Of a DNA stretch of 20,598 nt, positions 17,247 through 20,598 are shown piece after piece. Within the stretch, counting starts at the first letter, position 1, and every line of letters starts with the position of its first letter. Origin of the DNA: Amoebophrya sp. AT5.2 (Eukaryota > Sar > Dinophyceae > Syndiniales > Amoebophryaceae); the NCBI GenBank assembly GCA_005223375.1, contig RXOD01004551.1, forward strand, positions 1-20,598, written 5' to 3'. A model generated the notes under the pieces. The model searched no databases and was not told the origin of the DNA. It was given only the letters and a program-made list of their open reading frames with translations. Position numbers and translations under genes: made by a program.

Positions 17247-19532
17247 ATGAAAGCCCGGGCTTTCGCCGTTCTCGTCTGCGTGCGCAGTTTTGCGTCCGAG
17301 CAGCGGGCTTTTTTCCCCTCCGCTGGCGTCTTTGCTTCGTCAGTGTCCTCCTCCTCAGCCGACGGCGACGCAAGAGAACCTCCGTGGTACGCGCACGCAC
17401 AGAAAGAAGAAGCAGAACCGCAACCGACATGGTGGAGTACAAGCAAAATTAGAAACGGCAGGCGAAACCGAAAGAAGCAACGCGTACGCGATCCCGCCAC
17501 CTGGTACGGCCCGCCTCTGTCGGCGCTCGGCATGCCAGCTCTAGGCTCCGGCTCAGCCACCCTTCGTGCGCTCGGCAGTGCAACACCGACGGCCTCCGCG
17601 GCCTTGCCTTCCAGCGCCGCCCGCACTCTCGCGTCCACCAGCAGCTCCCCGTTCGCAGTCCAAAGCTCTCCCTCCACTCCGGTTCCCGCGCGCGTCCCGA
17701 TCCGGGTTGGCATGCTGCCTTTCACCCTGATGCCCTGGCTCACGTACGACACCGAGACGAACGCCTACACGACCGGCTTCCTTCCCGAGTTCTGGCGCAC
17801 CGTGGCCTCCCTCGGCTGCGACCTGCGCCCGTCGCGGCTCCCCTGCTTTGACATCGAGTTCGTGCCCATCACCGACCCCGACTACACGAGCAACTCCACC
17901 GCGGTCGTGCGGCGGTGGCTGCTGGAGAACAAGATCGACGTGGGGTTCGACAGCGACACGCATCTGTACTACGACGACACGGTCGCGTACACCCACCCGA
18001 TGGCGATGAGCTGGACCGTGGGGCTTCTGAAGAAGGAGAAGCAGGAGGCTTCCTTTTGGGAGATCTTCGGGCCGTTCACGTTGGAGCTGTGGGTGGCGCT
18101 GCTGCTGTCGATTCTGTTCGGCAGCGTGGTGCTGCAGGCGCTCAGCTACATCGCCAGCGACACGAAGCTCTCGGTCGTAGGGTTCGGCAACGCGCTGTAC
18201 CACACCGCGGCCGCGGTGCTCGGTGGCGACGAATACGACCTGTACCACGTCGCGCCGCTCGGCCGCCTCTACCGTATGGGGCTGCTGTTTCTCATTCTGA
18301 TCTCCTCCGCCACCTACACGGCGAACCTGGCCGCGTTCCTCACCAAGCCCAGTATCGCGATCCGCGGGCCGCGGTCGATGGAGGCGCTGGCGGAGTCGAC
18401 CGCGTGTTTGCGGCACGCGCAGTACGAGCGGTACGCGCAGCCTTTTATCCGAAACAAAGTCGTGCCCCCGAGCACGATGTCCGTGTACGACCGCATCGAG
18501 TGGGCGTACGGCGAGCTGGCGAGCGGCAACTGCGACGTGATTATCGAGAACGACGTGAACGCACGGTCGGAGATGCTGGAGCGGTGCGACTCCCTGTTCG
18601 TGGACGAAACGGTGCAGTTCTCGCCGATGTACACCTTCAACCTGGTGCGGAGAAACGAGACGCAGCTGGCGCTGTGGCTGAGCGAGGCGATCATGGTGGT
18701 AATGACCCAACCCGTGTACGGCACGATCCTGGCGCGCACGATGAAGGTGGGCCGCAGCTGCGAGGACAACGAGGAGATCGGCGACACGACCCCGATCGAG
18801 GTGACGCAGATGGCCGGCATGTTCATCGTTTTCGGTGCCACGGGGGCGATCGCCGTCCTCGTCACGCTCCTGGATCGCTGCAAGACGAAGAAACCGCGAA
18901 AGCCCGAGGATTTCGAGGCGGACGTCCGCGACGGCATGGAGAAGCTGGAGGAAAAAATCGAATCGCTGCAGACGGAACTGAGGGGGGCTCTGGCGGCGCG
19001 GGGGGGTAGTGGCGGAAGCGGAACGGGAGGTGGCGCCCCCCGCGGCGCCGGCAGCTCCTGCGTGGAGCACATGATGGCACCAACAGCAGCGGGAACGAAC
19101 CACGGGCACGACGCCGGGGATGAAGTAGTAGAGTTGCAAGACGTCGTCGCTGTGGAGCACGCGTTCGATAACGAGTTTGAGAATGACCACGTGAGCGGGA
19201 GGGGTAGTGGCGGCTCGTCGATTTTGGACGTCGATTCCCACCTTCAGCCGACCGTCGACGGTCTGCCTCTGCCACAGAACAGCACTAAAGTCAGCTTCAA
19301 CACCTCTAGTACTAACACAACCACGACCGCAACAAGAACTACTAGAGAACGAAAGGCTTTCGCTTTTAAGGTTAAGGCCGGAAAAGGAGGGACTGGCACA
19401 ACCGCCGCGACAGCAGTGTCAACTACGGCTCCTGCACAAGGTGGCAGAAATAATGCACTTCCTCAGATCTTCGAAGAAGACCCCGATTACCCAACAGCCA
19501 CAAACGCTGAGCGAGAATGGCTTAGCTGGTGA
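17247..19532 (+). CDS. Ionotropic glutamate receptor-like ligand-gated ion channel
   Basis: Single exon, 761 aa, predicted plasma-membrane cation channel. Order: signal-peptide-like start (1-20), Ser/Ala/Pro-rich linker to about 150, ligand-binding half S1 (about 152-270), TM1 (about 280-302), re-entrant pore loop (about 313-330), TM3, S2 (about 375-515), TM4 (about 520-544), then a short coiled coil (about 554-580) and a low-complexity cytosolic tail. The hallmark is SATYTANLAAF (354-364), the SYTANLAAF gate motif at the end of TM3. The amino-terminal domain of animal receptors is absent, and there is no K+-channel TVGYG motif in the pore. The site aligned to the Q/R site appears to be Gly (VLGGD). 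In S1 the arginine that normally holds the ligand carboxylate is not seen: the aligned stretch reads THLYYDDTVAYTHP, with Tyr242 or Asp243 there. The ligand may therefore not be a standard amino acid. The start ATG has A at -3. Confidence 0.93.
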   Translation: MKARAFAVLVCVRSFASEQRAFFPSAGVFASSVSSSSADGDAREPPWYAHAQKEEAEPQPTWWSTSKIRNGRRNRKKQRVRDPATWYGPPLSALGMPALGSGSATLRALGSATPTASAALPSSAARTLASTSSSPFAVQSSPSTPVPARVPIRVGMLPFTLMPWLTYDTETNAYTTGFLPEFWRTVASLGCDLRPSRLPCFDIEFVPITDPDYTSNSTAVVRRWLLENKIDVGFDSDTHLYYDDTVAYTHPMAMSWTVGLLKKEKQEASFWEIFGPFTLELWVALLLSILFGSVVLQALSYIASDTKLSVVGFGNALYHTAAAVLGGDEYDLYHVAPLGRLYRMGLLFLILISSATYTANLAAFLTKPSIAIRGPRSMEALAESTACLRHAQYERYAQPFIRNKVVPPSTMSVYDRIEWAYGELASGNCDVIIENDVNARSEMLERCDSLFVDETVQFSPMYTFNLVRRNETQLALWLSEAIMVVMTQPVYGTILARTMKVGRSCEDNEEIGDTTPIEVTQMAGMFIVFGATGAIAVLVTLLDRCKTKKPRKPEDFEADVRDGMEKLEEKIESLQTELRGALAARGGSGGSGTGGGAPRGAGSSCVEHMMAPTAAGTNHGHDAGDEVVELQDVVAVEHAFDNEFENDHVSGRGSGGSSILDVDSHLQPTVDGLPLPQNSTKVSFNTSSTNTTTTATRTTRERKAFAFKVKAGKGGTGTTAATAVSTTAPAQGGRNNALPQIFEEDPDYPTATNAEREWLSW

Positions 19533-20598
19533 AGTTCGATTCGGTTCCGCGTGCTCCGGATGCGGATGACACCCGCCGACGATGCGCGGAGTACTGCGCT
19601 TGTTGTTCGACGAGGTGATCGTGATGGCGAGGAAAACGCATTCCGTTTCTTCGAAGTATGCTGAAAGACGATTTTGGGGGGTTCGTTATTCGTTTGATTT
19701 GAGGCCTTTTGGGGGGGTTGAGGGGGGTCACCAGGGGGGTCGGGAGGGGGGTTGACCCCCCCGATTGTGGGAAGGGGGTGGGTTTCCCGGCTCCAACCCC
19801 CGGCAACCCCCCGCAGAACCCTCCACGTCGATATCGCGAGGGGGGTCGGCGGGGGGGTCTTCAGAAGCTCCAAACCTTTTGTAGGTCAATTATTCTGAGC
19901 TTTCCATCAAGCATAACGCTTCAGCTTTCCCCATCATCTGCAATCGAAAGAAGCAATCGATCGACATACAGCAAGGCAAAAAACTGATCCTTATCGACAC
20001 GCACACTAGTAAAACTCACGAGATGAAGTAGCCGTACAAATAGGCGAACACTTTTTAGGTTGACGACCGCCGACGATGGATCGCCATCGCAGTACTTCAG
20101 ATCAACTAACGAGCAGGGTAAATCATCATTATCATCAACGACACTCGCACGACTTGCATCCACCAGTTCCTGTTCGTCATTCATTGTACGGCAGCGACAA
20201 AAGGAAGAGAGCTAGACGAGCTTCAGTGATTCTTAGTGAGTGTAGTTTTCTCGTGCTCCTGATCCTGGACACACATCACAAACACGACACACACGATTCC
20301 ATCGATTTCGATTGACGTTGATTGAAGCTGAACGGACCGCGTATTCTCGTGGACCGAATCGCTCGCTGAGACTGAGGTCCAAAAGACATCATCGTGAGAT
20401 CATGCTTAGGATACATAGGTAGTCATCGTTTTCGTTTACGGACATGATGGAGCTAAGCGCTCCTGCTGCAGACGCAAATGTAATGACACACCTCATGTAG
20501 GAGCGCGAGCGGCATAGTTATGCTATAAAAATCGGCGCACGATCAACATCAACATCGTATAGAAAAGGAAAACGGCGAAACCGCCCGGGAGAAGTGCC
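19533..20598. other. Non-coding 3' end of the window
   Basis: No supported gene. It contains the G-tract/C-tract cluster (19676-19857) and, near the end, a TATA-like CTATAAAAAT around 20523 that could serve a gene beyond the window. Open frames here are short and low in information. Confidence 0.5.
19676..19857. repeat. Cluster of G-tracts and C-tracts with hairpin (possible G-quadruplex element)
   Basis: G-runs of 5-7 stand at 19676-19681, 19711-19717, 19722-19727, 19734-19739, 19746-19751, 19774-19778, 19840-19845 and 19851-19857. C-runs stand at 19756-19762, 19797-19801 and 19807-19812. GGGGGGT (19746-19752) and ACCCCCC (19755-19761) form a near-perfect hairpin with a TG loop. AGGGGGGTCGG followed by another six or seven G occurs twice (19733-19751 and 19839-19857). 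Four closely spaced runs (19711-19751) meet the usual pattern for a G-quadruplex. Confidence 0.8.

Noticed and set aside
17915..19009. 364-codon + strand frame overlapping the iGluR gene
   Set aside because: Arg/Gly/Ala-rich shadow of the channel reading frame with no motif of its own.
17553..19241. Long minus-strand open frame (562 codons) opposite the iGluR gene
   Set aside because: It is antisense to a clearly homologous channel gene and has biased His/Arg/Gln composition, the typical mirror of G/C-rich third positions.

Overview
The window is nuclear DNA from a compact protist genome. It is eukaryotic: it holds ER membrane complex subunit EMC4, the N-glycan mannosyltransferase ALG12, the spliceosome-associated ubiquitin-like protein UBL5/Hub1, a ciliary SHIPPO-repeat protein, an ionotropic glutamate receptor-like channel and a CAMK-type kinase, several of them split by short introns. 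All eight supported genes lie on the + strand, with gaps of about 0.35-1.6 kb. The one-way gene order, short intergenic regions, flagellar protein and one apparently non-canonical, repeat-flanked intron best fit a dinoflagellate relative. I would guess a syndinian such as Amoebophrya, where one-way gene clusters and non-canonical introner elements are established. That assignment is inference and rests on no marker gene.

Layout. <1-3057: Ser/Thr kinase, five exons, 5' end probably outside the window. 3058-4695: gap with one exon-like stretch (3300-3422) and a hairpin. 4696-6027: EMC4, three exons, the second intron anomalous. 6436-7770: single-exon orphan multi-pass membrane protein. 8123-10150: single-exon secretory-pathway 2-oxoglutarate/Fe(II) oxygenase. 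10607-13885: single-exon ALG12 of about twice the usual length. 14643-15714: SHIPPO (PG-rich) ciliary protein, four exons. 16442-16663: UBL5/Hub1, intronless. 17247-19532: iGluR-like channel, intronless. 19533-20598: non-coding tail with a striking G-tract/C-tract cluster.

Common threads. EMC4, ALG12, the oxygenase, the channel and the orphan membrane protein are all ER-synthesised or ER-acting, but nothing shows that they form an operon-like unit. Six of eight canonical introns start with GTAC rather than GTAAGT/GTGAGT. One EMC4 intron is best placed between two GTG copies with inverted repeats just inside, and UBL5/Hub1, a factor known in yeast to help use weak 5' splice sites, is encoded nearby. 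The most unusual signal here is therefore in intron structure, not in a new gene cluster. I found no CRISPR array, rRNA, tRNA or recognisable transposase.
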